Positions 1 to 8,388 of a stretch of DNA of 64,000 nt are shown here, piece after piece. The position numbers and the translations under genes were made by a program. The DNA is from Pseudooceanicola marinus (GTDB lineage: Bacteria > Pseudomonadota > Alphaproteobacteria > Rhodobacterales > Rhodobacteraceae): NCBI RefSeq assembly GCF_002786295.1, contig NZ_PGTC01000018.1, positions 310,001-374,000 on the forward strand. The letters run 5' to 3'. Numbering within the stretch: the stretch's first letter is position 1; every line of letters begins with the position of its first letter. A model generated the notes under the pieces. It had not been told where the DNA came from. It did no database searches and worked only from the letters and a program-made list of their open reading frames with translations.

Positions 1-98
1 GAAGATCGTGAAGAGGCGGCACGGCGGCGCGGCCCCCAAAAAGCGGGGCCCCTTGTCCGAGAGGCCCCGCCCATTTTTCATTTTCCCGTCAGTCGCCG
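1..98. other. Window edge, non-coding with terminator
   Basis: No complete gene lies here. A plus-strand frame reads to a TGA at positions 9-11 and could be the last codons of an upstream gene, but eleven bases are too few to say. The rest holds the hairpin listed separately. Confidence 0.4.
43..70 (-). terminator. Intrinsic terminator after the OmpA-family gene
   Basis: An 8-bp perfect stem (GCGGGGCC / GGCCCCGC) with a 12-base loop lies about 30 bases past the stop of the minus-strand OmpA-family gene. It is flanked by A-rich sequence on the left (T-run for minus-strand RNA) and by ATTTTTCATTTT on the right. It could therefore stop transcription from both directions. Confidence 0.75.
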
Positions 99-2273
99 TC
101 AGCGATCTTCCAGCAGCGGCGTGATGCGGCGCACGGCGGCGCGGCGGTTGGCGCGTTCTGCGTCCTGGGTGGCCACCTTCAGGTCGCTTTCGCCGTAGCC
201 CTGAACGATCATGTTCTCGGGCGGCACGTCGAAATACTCCGTCAGGGCCAGGGCCAGGCTTTCAGCGCGGCGGTCCGACAGGGCCAGATTGTAGCTGGCA
301 CGGCCCACGGCATCGGTGTGCCCTTCGACCAGGAAGACTTCACCGGGGTTTTCCTCGATCATGTCGGCCATCAGCTGCCCCAGCTCGGCCAGGTCGCGGG
401 CCTCATCGGGGCGGATCACGGCGCTGCCGGTCTCGAAGTTGACGTTCTCCACGGCGATCTCCGGCACCAGGTTGCGCACCGCGCGGATGTCACGGACCTG
501 GCCGAGCGAGAAGCTGCGGTCGACATCGGGACGGTAGGACGCCAGGGCGCGTTCCAGTTCATCGGAGTTGCGTTCGTCGAAGGTGAACTCGCGGCGCGGC
601 GCCTGCGGCAGGTCCTCGACCTCGACCCGCTCGAACTGGCGGGTGTCATCGAAGAGCTGCACCTCCTGGCCGTTGGGCAGGACGCGGGTCCGGCGCAGCA
701 CCGTGCCGTCGGCGGCGCGGATGGTCACCACGCGGCTGCCATCATCGCGGGTCACCGTCGTCCGGGTTGAGCCGTCGTTGAAGGTCTCGGTGCGCACATC
801 GTTGCCCGGCTGACGCAGCAGGGTGTCATCGTCCTTCAGCACGACGTAGCGGCCGTCACGCTCGACCACGACGCGGTCACCCGAGTTGGAGACCACTTCG
901 TCGCCGTTGTTCATAATGCGACCGACCGCATAGGCGCCGAGCCCCACGGCGGCTGCGGTGCCCAAGGCCCGCAGCAGCTCGTCTTTGTCATCGTCGTCGT
1001 CATCGTCCTCGCGGGCGCGGGTTTCCTCGCGGGCCGCCGGGGCGGTGTCGTTGACGCTGTTGTCGAACTCCTCATCGGAGGACCGGCTGTTCTCCTCGGT
1101 CACCTCCTGCTCCTCGACGTTCTCGGCCTCGGCATCGGCCTGGGCCGCGGCGGCCTGAGAGCGTTCTTCCTGGCGCTCGGCCTGCTGGCGGGCCTGCAGG
1201 CGCTCCAGCTCGCGCTGCTCTTCCTCGGTCAGCGGCGTGTCCTCGGCAGAACGTTCCTCGGTCTCTGCGTCGGCGGTGGCGGAGTCGCCCTGCTCCCCCT
1301 GAAGGGCCTCACGCAGACGTTCCTCGTCGGTCGCCTCTGCATCGTCAGTGGCTTCCGGCTCAGCAGCTTCGGCCTCGGCCTGCGGCTGTTCGGTCGGCGC
1401 CTGCTCTCCGGCCTCGGCCGCGTCACCTTCGCTCTGCTCCCCCCGGAGGGCTTCGCGCAGACGTTCCTCGTCGGTCGCTTCGGCGCCGTCAGTGGCTTCC
1501 GGCTCAGCGGCTTCAGCCTCGGCCTGCGGCTGTTCGGCCGGCGCCTGCTCTACGGCCTCGGCGGCGTCACCTTCGCTCTGCTCCCCCCGGAGGGCTTCGC
1601 GCAGACGTTCCTCGTCGGTCGCTTCGGCGCCGTCAGTGGCTTCCGGCTCAGCGGCTTCAGCCTCGGCCTGCGGCTGTTCGGCCGGCGCCTGCTCTACGGC
1701 CTCGGCGGCGTCACCTTCGCTCTGCTCCCCCCGGAGGGCTTCGCGCAGACGTTCCTCGTCGGTCGCTTCGGCGCCGTCAGTGGCTTCCGGCTCAGCGGCT
1801 TCGGCCTCAGCCTGCGGCTGTTCGGTCGGTGCCTGCTCTACGGCTTCGGCGGCGTCGCCTTCGCTCTGTTCCCCCTCAAGGGCCTCGCGCAGCCGATCGC
1901 GGTCTGTGCTTTCCTGGGCTTCAGGCTCCGGCTGCGTCTCACGGGCCTGCAGTTCAGACTCGGCCTCGGCAGCCGGCGCCTGTTCCTCTGCCGGGGCGTC
2001 AGCTTCGCCCTGCTCGCCCTCCAGCGCCTGGCGCAGCCGGTCTTCATCGGAGAGTTCAGCCTCCGGAGCCGCTTCCTGGCCCTCAGCTCGCTCCGGCGCC
2101 TGCAGGCAGTCCTGCAGCGCGTCGCCGTCCAGCCCCTCGCAGGCTTCGGCGGCGCGGCCATTGTCCTGACCGTTGTTCTGGCCCTGGGCGCTTTGCGCCA
2201 CGGCCCCGTGCGGAATGGCCATCGCCAGGCTCAGCGCCAGGGCCGTCCCGTTGCGGAAAACACGACTCGTCAT
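99..2273 (-). CDS. OmpA-family envelope protein with 48-residue tandem repeats
   Basis: Predicted 724-residue exported protein. The chosen ATG gives a basic N-terminus (MTSRVFRNG), a hydrophobic segment and an AVAQ-type signal-peptidase site, with an AAGGA-type ribosome site upstream. The middle is very acidic, Ala/Glu/Gln-rich and repetitive (six units in a 48-residue register, see repeat entry). A poly-Asp run and a short Gly/Ala hydrophobic stretch (GTAAAVGLGAYAVG) follow, then a beta-rich region. The C-terminal 120 residues are an OmpA/MotB-type peptidoglycan-binding domain, with VNFETGSA, EGHTDAVG and an SDRRAES segment that includes the usual Asp and Arg ligands. The likely role is a periplasmic tether between the envelope and peptidoglycan. 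The repeat region would act as a long flexible spacer. Family assignment is firm; biological role is inferred. Confidence 0.85.
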   Translation of the reverse strand: MTSRVFRNGTALALSLAMAIPHGAVAQSAQGQNNGQDNGRAAEACEGLDGDALQDCLQAPERAEGQEAAPEAELSDEDRLRQALEGEQGEADAPAEEQAPAAEAESELQARETQPEPEAQESTDRDRLREALEGEQSEGDAAEAVEQAPTEQPQAEAEAAEPEATDGAEATDEERLREALRGEQSEGDAAEAVEQAPAEQPQAEAEAAEPEATDGAEATDEERLREALRGEQSEGDAAEAVEQAPAEQPQAEAEAAEPEATDGAEATDEERLREALRGEQSEGDAAEAGEQAPTEQPQAEAEAAEPEATDDAEATDEERLREALQGEQGDSATADAETEERSAEDTPLTEEEQRELERLQARQQAERQEERSQAAAAQADAEAENVEEQEVTEENSRSSDEEFDNSVNDTAPAAREETRAREDDDDDDDKDELLRALGTAAAVGLGAYAVGRIMNNGDEVVSNSGDRVVVERDGRYVVLKDDDTLLRQPGNDVRTETFNDGSTRTTVTRDDGSRVVTIRAADGTVLRRTRVLPNGQEVQLFDDTRQFERVEVEDLPQAPRREFTFDERNSDELERALASYRPDVDRSFSLGQVRDIRAVRNLVPEIAVENVNFETGSAVIRPDEARDLAELGQLMADMIEENPGEVFLVEGHTDAVGRASYNLALSDRRAESLALALTEYFDVPPENMIVQGYGESDLKVATQDAERANRRAAVRRITPLLEDR
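1332..1907 (-). repeat. Four near-identical 144-bp in-frame tandem repeats
   Basis: Four consecutive 144-bp units encode 48 residues each. Each starts TD(R/E)(D/E)RLREAL, passes through a GEQSEGDAAEA segment and ends PEATDxAEA. The marker CCCCGGAGGG recurs at 1441, 1585 and 1729, exactly 144 bp apart. Diverged units in the same register flank the block on both sides (1908-2051, and a partial unit before 1332). The low divergence among the central units suggests recent expansion or homogenisation by recombination. Confidence 0.95.
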
Positions 2274-2381
2274 TCGAACAGTCCTTCTGTCGTCGGCGGA
2301 CGCGTGGTGCGTCCTCAATCCCCACACCAACACCCAAGGACGGGTTGCGGTTCAATGACGACTGAATGATATTGGATAACA

Positions 2382-3641
2382 TCAGCCCAAAGACCTGAGA
2401 AGTCTGGCTTTTTCACCATCGTCGCCGGGTCGTGTCAGGGCCTCTGCCAGCGCCTGGAGGGAGGCGACGGAGTGTCCGGCGCGCAGGCTGTCGACATGCG
2501 GCAGCATCGCCGCCACCCCTTTTGCGCGTGGCGCGAATCCCTGCCAGCGCAGCAGCGGGTTCAGCCAGATCAGCTGTCGCGACATCAGGCGCAGGCGCTG
2601 CGTCTCGCGTCCCAGATCCGGCCCCTCGGCGCCGTCGCGGTCCAACCCGTCCGTGATCAACAGCACCACGGCCCCGCGCGCCAGCACCCGCCGCGCCCAG
2701 TCGCGGTTGAAGGCATGCAGGCTTTCGGCGATGCGTGTGCCGCCCTCCCAGTCCCGCGCCTGGCCCGCGGCGGCGGCCAGGGCCGCGTCGACATCGCGCT
2801 GGCGTAGCTGGCGGGTGATATTGGTCAGCCGCGTGCCAAAGGTGAAGGCATGGACCTGCGCCCAGCCCTGTCCCTCCCGGTTGGCCACGGCGTGCAAGAA
2901 GTGCAAGACCATGCGGCTGTAGGCCGACATGGATCCGGAGATGTCGCAGAGCACCACCAGGTCCGGCCAGCGGGTCCGCGGCGCGGCACGGGGCAAACGA
3001 TGGATCTCGCCGCCCCTGCGCCCGGCATCCCGCAGGAGCCTGCGGCGGTCGATCCGATCCCCCGCCGCCACCGCGCGCAGGCGCCGGGTGCGGATCGGCG
3101 GCACCGGCAGCGCCAGCTCGGCCAGCATGCGGCGCGCGCGCGCCATCTCCTCCGCGCTCATCTGCTCGAAGTCGAGTTGCCGCAACTTCTCCTCCTCCGA
3201 GGCGGTGGCGCGGGCGTCGATCTGCACCTCCTGCTCCTCCTCCTGCGCCTGCGGGGGCGGCAAATCGCGGTCGGCATCGGCCAGCAGGGCCTCCGCGGCG
3301 CGGCGTTCGGCGGCCTGCGGCGCGCGCTCCTCCGCCACGCCGCGCAGACTGGGCAGCATCATCGCCATCATGTGTTCCATGTAGCGTGGATCACGCCAGA
3401 ACAGCCGGAAGACCTGGGCGAAGGCGCGGCTTTCCTCGGGGCGGGTGACAAAACACGCATGCAGGCACCAGTAGAAATCGCGCTTCTCGGCGAACCCCGT
3501 CGCCTCGACCGCGCGGATGGCCTCGATCAGCTGGCCCGGCCCCACGGGCAGGCCGGCCCGGCGCAGGGCGCGGGCAAAATGCGCCAGGTTCTCGACCAGG
3601 CGCGGATGCTCCGGCAGGTCGAGGGGCGCGGCCACGCTCAT
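2382..3641 (-). CDS. CoxE-like VWA domain protein
   Basis: A 419-residue cytoplasmic protein of the VWA/CoxE-like family. The N-terminal half is helical and conserved for the family (residues near 50-100 include EKRDFYWCLHACFVTR). A Glu/Gln-rich linker follows. The C-terminal VWA domain has a clear metal-ion site, CDISGSMS, plus GGTRIAESL and LLITDGLDRDG. CoxE-like proteins normally work with a MoxR AAA+ ATPase in maturation or remodelling of a target complex. Such a MoxR gene lies upstream on the same strand at 5521-6462, but an opposite-strand gene separates the two. The physiological target cannot be read from this context. Confidence 0.85.
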   Translation of the reverse strand: MSVAAPLDLPEHPRLVENLAHFARALRRAGLPVGPGQLIEAIRAVEATGFAEKRDFYWCLHACFVTRPEESRAFAQVFRLFWRDPRYMEHMMAMMLPSLRGVAEERAPQAAERRAAEALLADADRDLPPPQAQEEEQEVQIDARATASEEEKLRQLDFEQMSAEEMARARRMLAELALPVPPIRTRRLRAVAAGDRIDRRRLLRDAGRRGGEIHRLPRAAPRTRWPDLVVLCDISGSMSAYSRMVLHFLHAVANREGQGWAQVHAFTFGTRLTNITRQLRQRDVDAALAAAAGQARDWEGGTRIAESLHAFNRDWARRVLARGAVVLLITDGLDRDGAEGPDLGRETQRLRLMSRQLIWLNPLLRWQGFAPRAKGVAAMLPHVDSLRAGHSVASLQALAEALTRPGDDGEKARLLRSLG

Positions 3642-3947
3642 CGCTCCGCCCGCCAGGCCGGGCGCAGGGCTGTCGGTCTCATGATGGATCCTCCCGTCGC
3701 CAGCCTAGCGAAGAACCCACTCCCGTCAAAGTGAAGAGGCGGTCCGACCCGCCGCCCCTCCGCCTACCGGACGCGCGAAACTTCGCGGCCCGGCGGGGGA
3801 CGGTAAAAGGCAGTCGCAAAGATCGCCCGGTTCTGGCAAAATTACCTCAGAAGGGCTGACCGACAACAAGGCCCCGGCAACCGAAACGGCAACAGCAGTG
3901 ACACCGGCACCCCTGGCCTCCGCCCCCAACCGCGAAGGGCGCCGCGC
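3642..3947. other. Intergenic region between divergent genes
   Basis: About 300 bases between the start of the VWA gene (minus strand) and the start of the outer-membrane-like gene (plus strand). Presumably both promoters are here. I see no tRNA, no clear hexamer pair and no strong operator. Short GC-rich inverted segments around 3750-3810 may form weak hairpins. Confidence 0.4.
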
Positions 3948-5447
3948 ATGATCGCGCGGCGGTGGTGGCGTGCTGTGCCGATCCGGGCCGCGGTGGCCGG
4001 CGGCCTGGTCTCTGCGGCGGCGCCGACAATTGCCCAGACGGCGGCGCCAGGTCCGCCACGCCCCGGCCCGCCCTTCGTCAACACCGCCGATCCCGCCGCC
4101 CCCGACGCCCGCGAGATCGTGCAGGACATTCCCAACGCCCTGCACTGGTCTCGCCAACAGCGCGGCCAACTGGGCGAATGGCACTACGTCTTCTTCCCGG
4201 ACGGCACCGCGCGCATCCTGCAGGGCGCGGATCGCAAGACCATCGCGGCAGAGCTGACCTGCGAGGCGGGCGTGGCCTGCCGGATCCGCAGGCGCGACGG
4301 CATGGGTTTCACAGTCGAGGTGGGGCGCGGCCTGCGCCCCGAGCTGCCCGCGCGGACCGACCTGGACAGCGTCGCCCGCTACCTGGCGGCTTGGCTGCTG
4401 GCCGGCACGGCCCCGCCCCTGCCCCCGGAGCAACCGACCGAGCCCGAGCCGGCGAGCGTGCCCGCCGTCCCCCTGTCCGACGCCGCCGGGACGCCCCCGC
4501 CCGCCATAACGACCCCGCCCGCCGGGGCAGCACCCGATCAGACCCGCACCGCCGAGACCGGCGCGGGGTCCGAACGGGTCGACAGCACCGACCCGACCTG
4601 CGCGGAGCCCGATCCTTTCATGCCCGGTGCCTGCGCCGTGGCCGCCGCCCCGCCGCCTGATGCGCCCCTAGGAACCCCCGGCGACGGCGCCGCGCGCCTG
4701 TCCGGCGTCGCCCGCCCGGGGCCAACCGCTGCGCCAACCTCTGCGGCATCCGCAGAGGGCACGCCCGAGCCGCGCCCCTCGCTCATCGAGCGCTTTGATA
4801 TCTCCTGCTCCGTCACGGTGAGTGCTGGCCTGGCGGGTCTGGCCGCCACAGGCGGGTCGGACAGCCGGGGCGTGGCCAAACCGCGTGCAAGTCTCGGCTG
4901 CGGTGCGCGGCTGACCGAGAAGCTAACCCTGCGCACCAGCCTGATCGGCTATTTCAACCCCGATCAGCAGCGGTCCTGGGATCCCGATTACACCTACGCT
5001 CTCTCCTATCGCTTCAGCGACAGCATCACACTGAGCTACAGCAACTATTCTGCCCGCTTCCGCAGCGGCGACCTGGCCGGGCTGCTGGATGGCACCCTGC
5101 GCGCCACCTATCGCCTGCCGCCCCTGCCCCTGGGGACGGAGAAGAACCTGCCCTGCAGCGCCTCGCTGGGCCTGCCGCGCCCGGACCGGACGGCGTTCAG
5201 CCTGTCCTGCAGCTACCTGGTGGCGGAGAAACTGCGCCTGGGAGCCTCGACACATCTTTACCTGGCCGACGCCCAGGACACCTATCAGCCCGACTACACC
5301 TATACGGCCAGCTACCGGATCAACGACGACTGGCTGGTGTCTTACCAGAACTACAGCAACAACCGCTTTCCCTGGAACCGGGGCGAGGATCCGGGGCCCG
5401 GGTTCACCGGCGGCAGCGTTTCGGTCACCTACCAGATGGCGTTCTGA
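3948..5447 (+). CDS. Putative outer-membrane beta-barrel protein with duplicated barrel segment
   Basis: A 499-residue protein with no family I can name. The N-terminus (MIARRWWRAVP followed by an Ala/Gly segment ending PTIAQT) looks like a signal peptide. Residues about 60-150 form a small folded domain, followed by a long Pro/Ala/Thr-rich linker to about residue 280. The C-terminal 215 residues alternate hydrophobic and polar residues. They contain two related blocks 102 residues apart (PDYTY-x2-SYR-x-(N/S)D at about 346 and 448), each followed by SY-x-NYS. The last residue is Phe, as in Omp85/BAM-inserted barrels. Four Cys in the barrel part could form disulphides. The gene lies on the strand opposite to the flanking MoxR and VWA genes. 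Confidence 0.65.
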   Translation: MIARRWWRAVPIRAAVAGGLVSAAAPTIAQTAAPGPPRPGPPFVNTADPAAPDAREIVQDIPNALHWSRQQRGQLGEWHYVFFPDGTARILQGADRKTIAAELTCEAGVACRIRRRDGMGFTVEVGRGLRPELPARTDLDSVARYLAAWLLAGTAPPLPPEQPTEPEPASVPAVPLSDAAGTPPPAITTPPAGAAPDQTRTAETGAGSERVDSTDPTCAEPDPFMPGACAVAAAPPPDAPLGTPGDGAARLSGVARPGPTAAPTSAASAEGTPEPRPSLIERFDISCSVTVSAGLAGLAATGGSDSRGVAKPRASLGCGARLTEKLTLRTSLIGYFNPDQQRSWDPDYTYALSYRFSDSITLSYSNYSARFRSGDLAGLLDGTLRATYRLPPLPLGTEKNLPCSASLGLPRPDRTAFSLSCSYLVAEKLRLGASTHLYLADAQDTYQPDYTYTASYRINDDWLVSYQNYSNNRFPWNRGEDPGPGFTGGSVSVTYQMAF

Positions 5448-5463
5448 GGGCGCGCGCCGCGCC

Positions 5464-5520
5464 ACGGGGGATTTTGCATCCCCCGCACCCCCTGCAGAGT
5501 ATTTTCAGCCATCGTATGGA
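5464..5520 (+). repeat. Dispersed intergenic element, copy A
   Basis: GGGGGAT-type stem-loop, then CACCCCC and a core GAGTATTTTCAGCC followed by ATGG. It matches the layout of copies B-F in this window (GC-rich stem, spacer, G-rich TATTT core). It lies between the convergent ends of the outer-membrane-like gene and the MoxR gene, so it may serve as a bidirectional terminator. Confidence 0.65.
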
Positions 5521-6462
5521 TCAGGGGCCTTCCATCGGCAGGGCCGCGCGCACCTCTTCCAACAGGCGTTTCGCCTCCGAGCCTTCCAGCCGGGCGATGT
5601 CGTCCTGGTATTTCAGGATCGCGCCGATGGTATCCGCGATCACCTCCGGCGAGAGGCTGATGACATCAAGCGCCAGCAGGCATTTCGCCCAGTCTATGGT
5701 CTCCGCCACACCGGGTTTCTTGAACAGATCCTCGGTGCGCAGGCGCTGGACGAAGCCCACGATCTCACGCGACAGCCGCGCCGAGGCGTCGGGCACGCGG
5801 GCCGCCAGGATCGCCAGTTCCCGGTCCAACGCCGGGTAATCGACCCAGTGGTAGAGGCAGCGCCGCTTCAGCGCATCATGGACCTCGCGCGTGCGGTTGG
5901 AGGTGAGGATGACGATCGGCGGCTCGACAGCGCGGATGGTGCCCAGTTCAGGGATCGTCGCCTGGTAGTCCGACAGGATCTCCAGCAGGAAAGCCTCGAA
6001 GGGGGCATCGGTGCGGTCCAGCTCGTCGATCAGCAGGACCGGCGGGCCTTCCGGCGTGGGACGCAGGGCTTGCAGCAGCGGGCGCTCGATCAGGAAATCG
6101 GGGCCGAACAGCTCCTCCTGCAGGGCGGTGCGGTCCAGCGCGCCGCCGGCCTCGCCCACGGCCTCCGCCGTGCGGATGGCGATCATCTGCGCCGGGAAGT
6201 TCCAGTCGCAGAGCGCCTGGGTGGCATCCAGGCCCTCGTAGCATTGCAAGCGGATCAGGCGCCGCCCCAGCCCGGTGGCCAGGGCGCGGGCGATCTCGGT
6301 CTTGCCGGTGCCCGGCTCGCCTTCCAGGAACAGCGGCCGACCCAGGCGCAGCGCCAGGAAGGCCACCGTCGCCAGCGGCCGGCCCGCCACGTAATCCTGC
6401 CCCGCCAGCAGCGCCGTCAGCGCGTCGATATCGGTGGGCAGCGCGATCCGCTCCTCGGCCAT
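5521..6462 (-). CDS. MoxR-family AAA+ ATPase
   Basis: A 313-residue AAA+ ATPase. Walker A is GEPGTGKTE near residue 48 and Walker B is LLIDELDR near residue 125. The sensor-1 region is ILTSNRTRE, and a C-terminal lid helix bundle follows. I chose the ATG at 6462 because GGGAGG sits 8 bases upstream; an in-frame ATG 57 bases further upstream lacks such a site. MoxR ATPases act as chaperones with VWA proteins in metal-cofactor insertion or complex remodelling. The nearest VWA partner is the CoxE-like gene at 2382-3641, and the usual adjacency is broken by one inserted gene. Confidence 0.88.
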   Translation of the reverse strand: MAEERIALPTDIDALTALLAGQDYVAGRPLATVAFLALRLGRPLFLEGEPGTGKTEIARALATGLGRRLIRLQCYEGLDATQALCDWNFPAQMIAIRTAEAVGEAGGALDRTALQEELFGPDFLIERPLLQALRPTPEGPPVLLIDELDRTDAPFEAFLLEILSDYQATIPELGTIRAVEPPIVILTSNRTREVHDALKRRCLYHWVDYPALDRELAILAARVPDASARLSREIVGFVQRLRTEDLFKKPGVAETIDWAKCLLALDVISLSPEVIADTIGAILKYQDDIARLEGSEAKRLLEEVRAALPMEGP

Positions 6463-6718
6463 GATGGCATCCTCCCTCTCTCCTCCCGTCCAGCCTGCAT
6501 TCGCGGCCGGCGCCGTCAAGCGTCACGTCACGCGTCCGCCCCCTGCGGCGCCGGGGCGCGATTGACGCAAAGGCCGGAAATTGCGATCTTTCCGCCCAAG
6601 AAGAACCACATTCGGCCGTCAGGTCGGGGACCGCGCCAGAAGCAGCGGTGAAGGGCGGAGTGCAGATGATCGGACAGCCTTGCGGCCCGTGTGGCCCGGC
6701 CAACATGGAGGCCTGCCC

Positions 6719-7747
6719 ATGCGCGTGACCGCCGTCACCTGCGTGAAGAACGAGGGGCCCTTCCTGCTGGAATGGATCGCCTTCAACCGGGTGATCGGGG
6801 TGACCGATTTCCTGTTCTATTCCAACGATTGCACAGATGCGACCGACCGGCTGCTGGACTGCCTGCAAGGGCACGACCTGCTGTGGCACCTGCCCAATCC
6901 CGCCCAGGGGCGCAACTACCAGATGGAGGCGCTGAAGGACGCGGCGAAACAGACCCTCGTGACCGAGGCCGACTGGGTCTGGATCGCCGATGTGGACGAG
7001 TTCCTGAACATCCATGTGGGCGATCACACGATCCCCGCGCTGATCGCGGCCTGCGGCGACCCGCAGGCGATTTCCGTGACCTTCCAGTTCTTCGGCAATG
7101 ACGGGATCGAGGGGTTCGAGGACCGCCCTGTCATCGAGCAGTTCACCCGCTCTCACAACCCCGACATCTGGTGCGGCGAAACGGCGATCGAGGTGAAAAC
7201 CCTTGTGCGCCAGGACTTTCCCCTGCGCTATTACGGCGCGCACCGGCCCTTCTTCGGCAAACGGCTGGCGCCTGCCAAGCGGCCCCGCTGGACCGATGGC
7301 GCGGGCCGCGCGGTGCCGGAAAAGTTCCTGCTGGCCGACAACCCGCGCCGCATCCGCAAGTTCCCCGCCAAGGGCGCGCGCGCCTTCGCGACGCTGAACC
7401 ACTACGCCCTGCGGTCCCTCGACAGCTATCTGGTGAAGAACGACCGCGGCGACGTGAACCGCGAGTACCGCGCTTTTGATGACAGCTACTGGCGTGAGCG
7501 GGCGGATGTGGCTTGGCAAGACCTGTCCATCGCCCGCTACCTGCCCGCCCTGCGCGCCGAGATGGAGCGGCTGAAGGCGCTGCCCGGGGTGGCCGATCTG
7601 CACGAGGAGGCTTGCGCCCTGCACCGTGCCCGCCGCGACGAACTGCTGGCCCAGCCCGGCTATCGCGCGATGCGTGACCAGCTGCGCGCCACGCCGACCC
7701 TGCCGCCGATGGAAGAGGCCCTGCTGGCCGATCTGGAGAGGCTGTGA
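6719..7747 (+). CDS. Glycosyltransferase family 2-like protein (GT 1)
   Basis: A 342-residue cytoplasmic protein resembling the Glyco_tranf_2_4 type. The N-terminal motif is VTCVKNEGPFLLEW, followed by LFYSNDCTDATDRLLD. The nucleotide-sugar/metal motif is IADVDEF near residue 98. A conserved HYALRSLDSYLVK lies in the C-terminal half. GGAGG at 6706-6710 supports this ATG. It is the first gene of a cluster whose stops and starts overlap (TGATG with the next gene), so it is co-transcribed with a sulfotransferase and two paralogues. The likely job is adding sugars to a surface polysaccharide or glycolipid. Donor and acceptor are unknown. Confidence 0.8.
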   Translation: MRVTAVTCVKNEGPFLLEWIAFNRVIGVTDFLFYSNDCTDATDRLLDCLQGHDLLWHLPNPAQGRNYQMEALKDAAKQTLVTEADWVWIADVDEFLNIHVGDHTIPALIAACGDPQAISVTFQFFGNDGIEGFEDRPVIEQFTRSHNPDIWCGETAIEVKTLVRQDFPLRYYGAHRPFFGKRLAPAKRPRWTDGAGRAVPEKFLLADNPRRIRKFPAKGARAFATLNHYALRSLDSYLVKNDRGDVNREYRAFDDSYWRERADVAWQDLSIARYLPALRAEMERLKALPGVADLHEEACALHRARRDELLAQPGYRAMRDQLRATPTLPPMEEALLADLERL

Positions 7748-8388
7748 TGACCCAACACCGCATGCGCGTCATCAACCTGGGCCTGCCTAAATCGGGCACC
7801 ACCAGCTTTGCCGAGGCGATGACCGCCGCCGGTTTGAACGTCGCCGATCACCGCATCCGGCGGGGTCAGGCAAGCGACCCGGGACTGACGCGGAATTTCG
7901 TCGGCCAGGCGCTCTACCGCGGTTTTTACGGCTCGGGCGACCCGCTGGCGGAACTGGGCGACTTCGACGCGGTGGCCGAGGCGTCTTTTCTGCACGGCGG
8001 GCGGCAGGCCTGGCCGCAGATGGACCATGCGCTGCTGATGGCGATCCGCGACCGGCACCCCCATGTAAAATTCACCGCCACGCGGCGCGATGCCGCCAAG
8101 CTGGCCAATTCCATGATGCGCTGGACGAATATGGCCACCCGGCTGGAGGGCAACGCCCTGCCCGGCCTGCCCGTGGGCTTCGGCGGAGACGAGGGGCAAC
8201 TGACGCGCTGGATCGACGGGCATTATGCGCATCTTGAGGCGATCTTTGCCGGCGACCCGGGCTTCCTGCAATTCGACGTGGCCGAGCCGGAGGCACAAGC
8301 CAGGTTGCAGGATTTCCTGGGATTCGACCTGCCCTGGTGGGGCCGCGCGAACGAGAACACCGACCGCCCCGCCGAGGATCCCGCATGA
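7747..8388 (+). CDS. Sulfotransferase family protein
   Basis: A 213-residue protein with the 5'-phosphosulfate-binding loop of PAPS-dependent sulfotransferases at the N-terminus (NLGLPKSGTTSF, residues about 10-21). The C-terminal segment FDLPWWGRANEN resembles the end of Sulfotransfer_4-type proteins. The ATG overlaps the stop of GT 1 by one base (TGATG), and its own stop overlaps the next start (ATGA). This coupling implies coordinated synthesis with the glycosyltransferases and a sulfated glycan product. Family is clear; the substrate is not. Confidence 0.78.
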   Translation: MTQHRMRVINLGLPKSGTTSFAEAMTAAGLNVADHRIRRGQASDPGLTRNFVGQALYRGFYGSGDPLAELGDFDAVAEASFLHGGRQAWPQMDHALLMAIRDRHPHVKFTATRRDAAKLANSMMRWTNMATRLEGNALPGLPVGFGGDEGQLTRWIDGHYAHLEAIFAGDPGFLQFDVAEPEAQARLQDFLGFDLPWWGRANENTDRPAEDPA

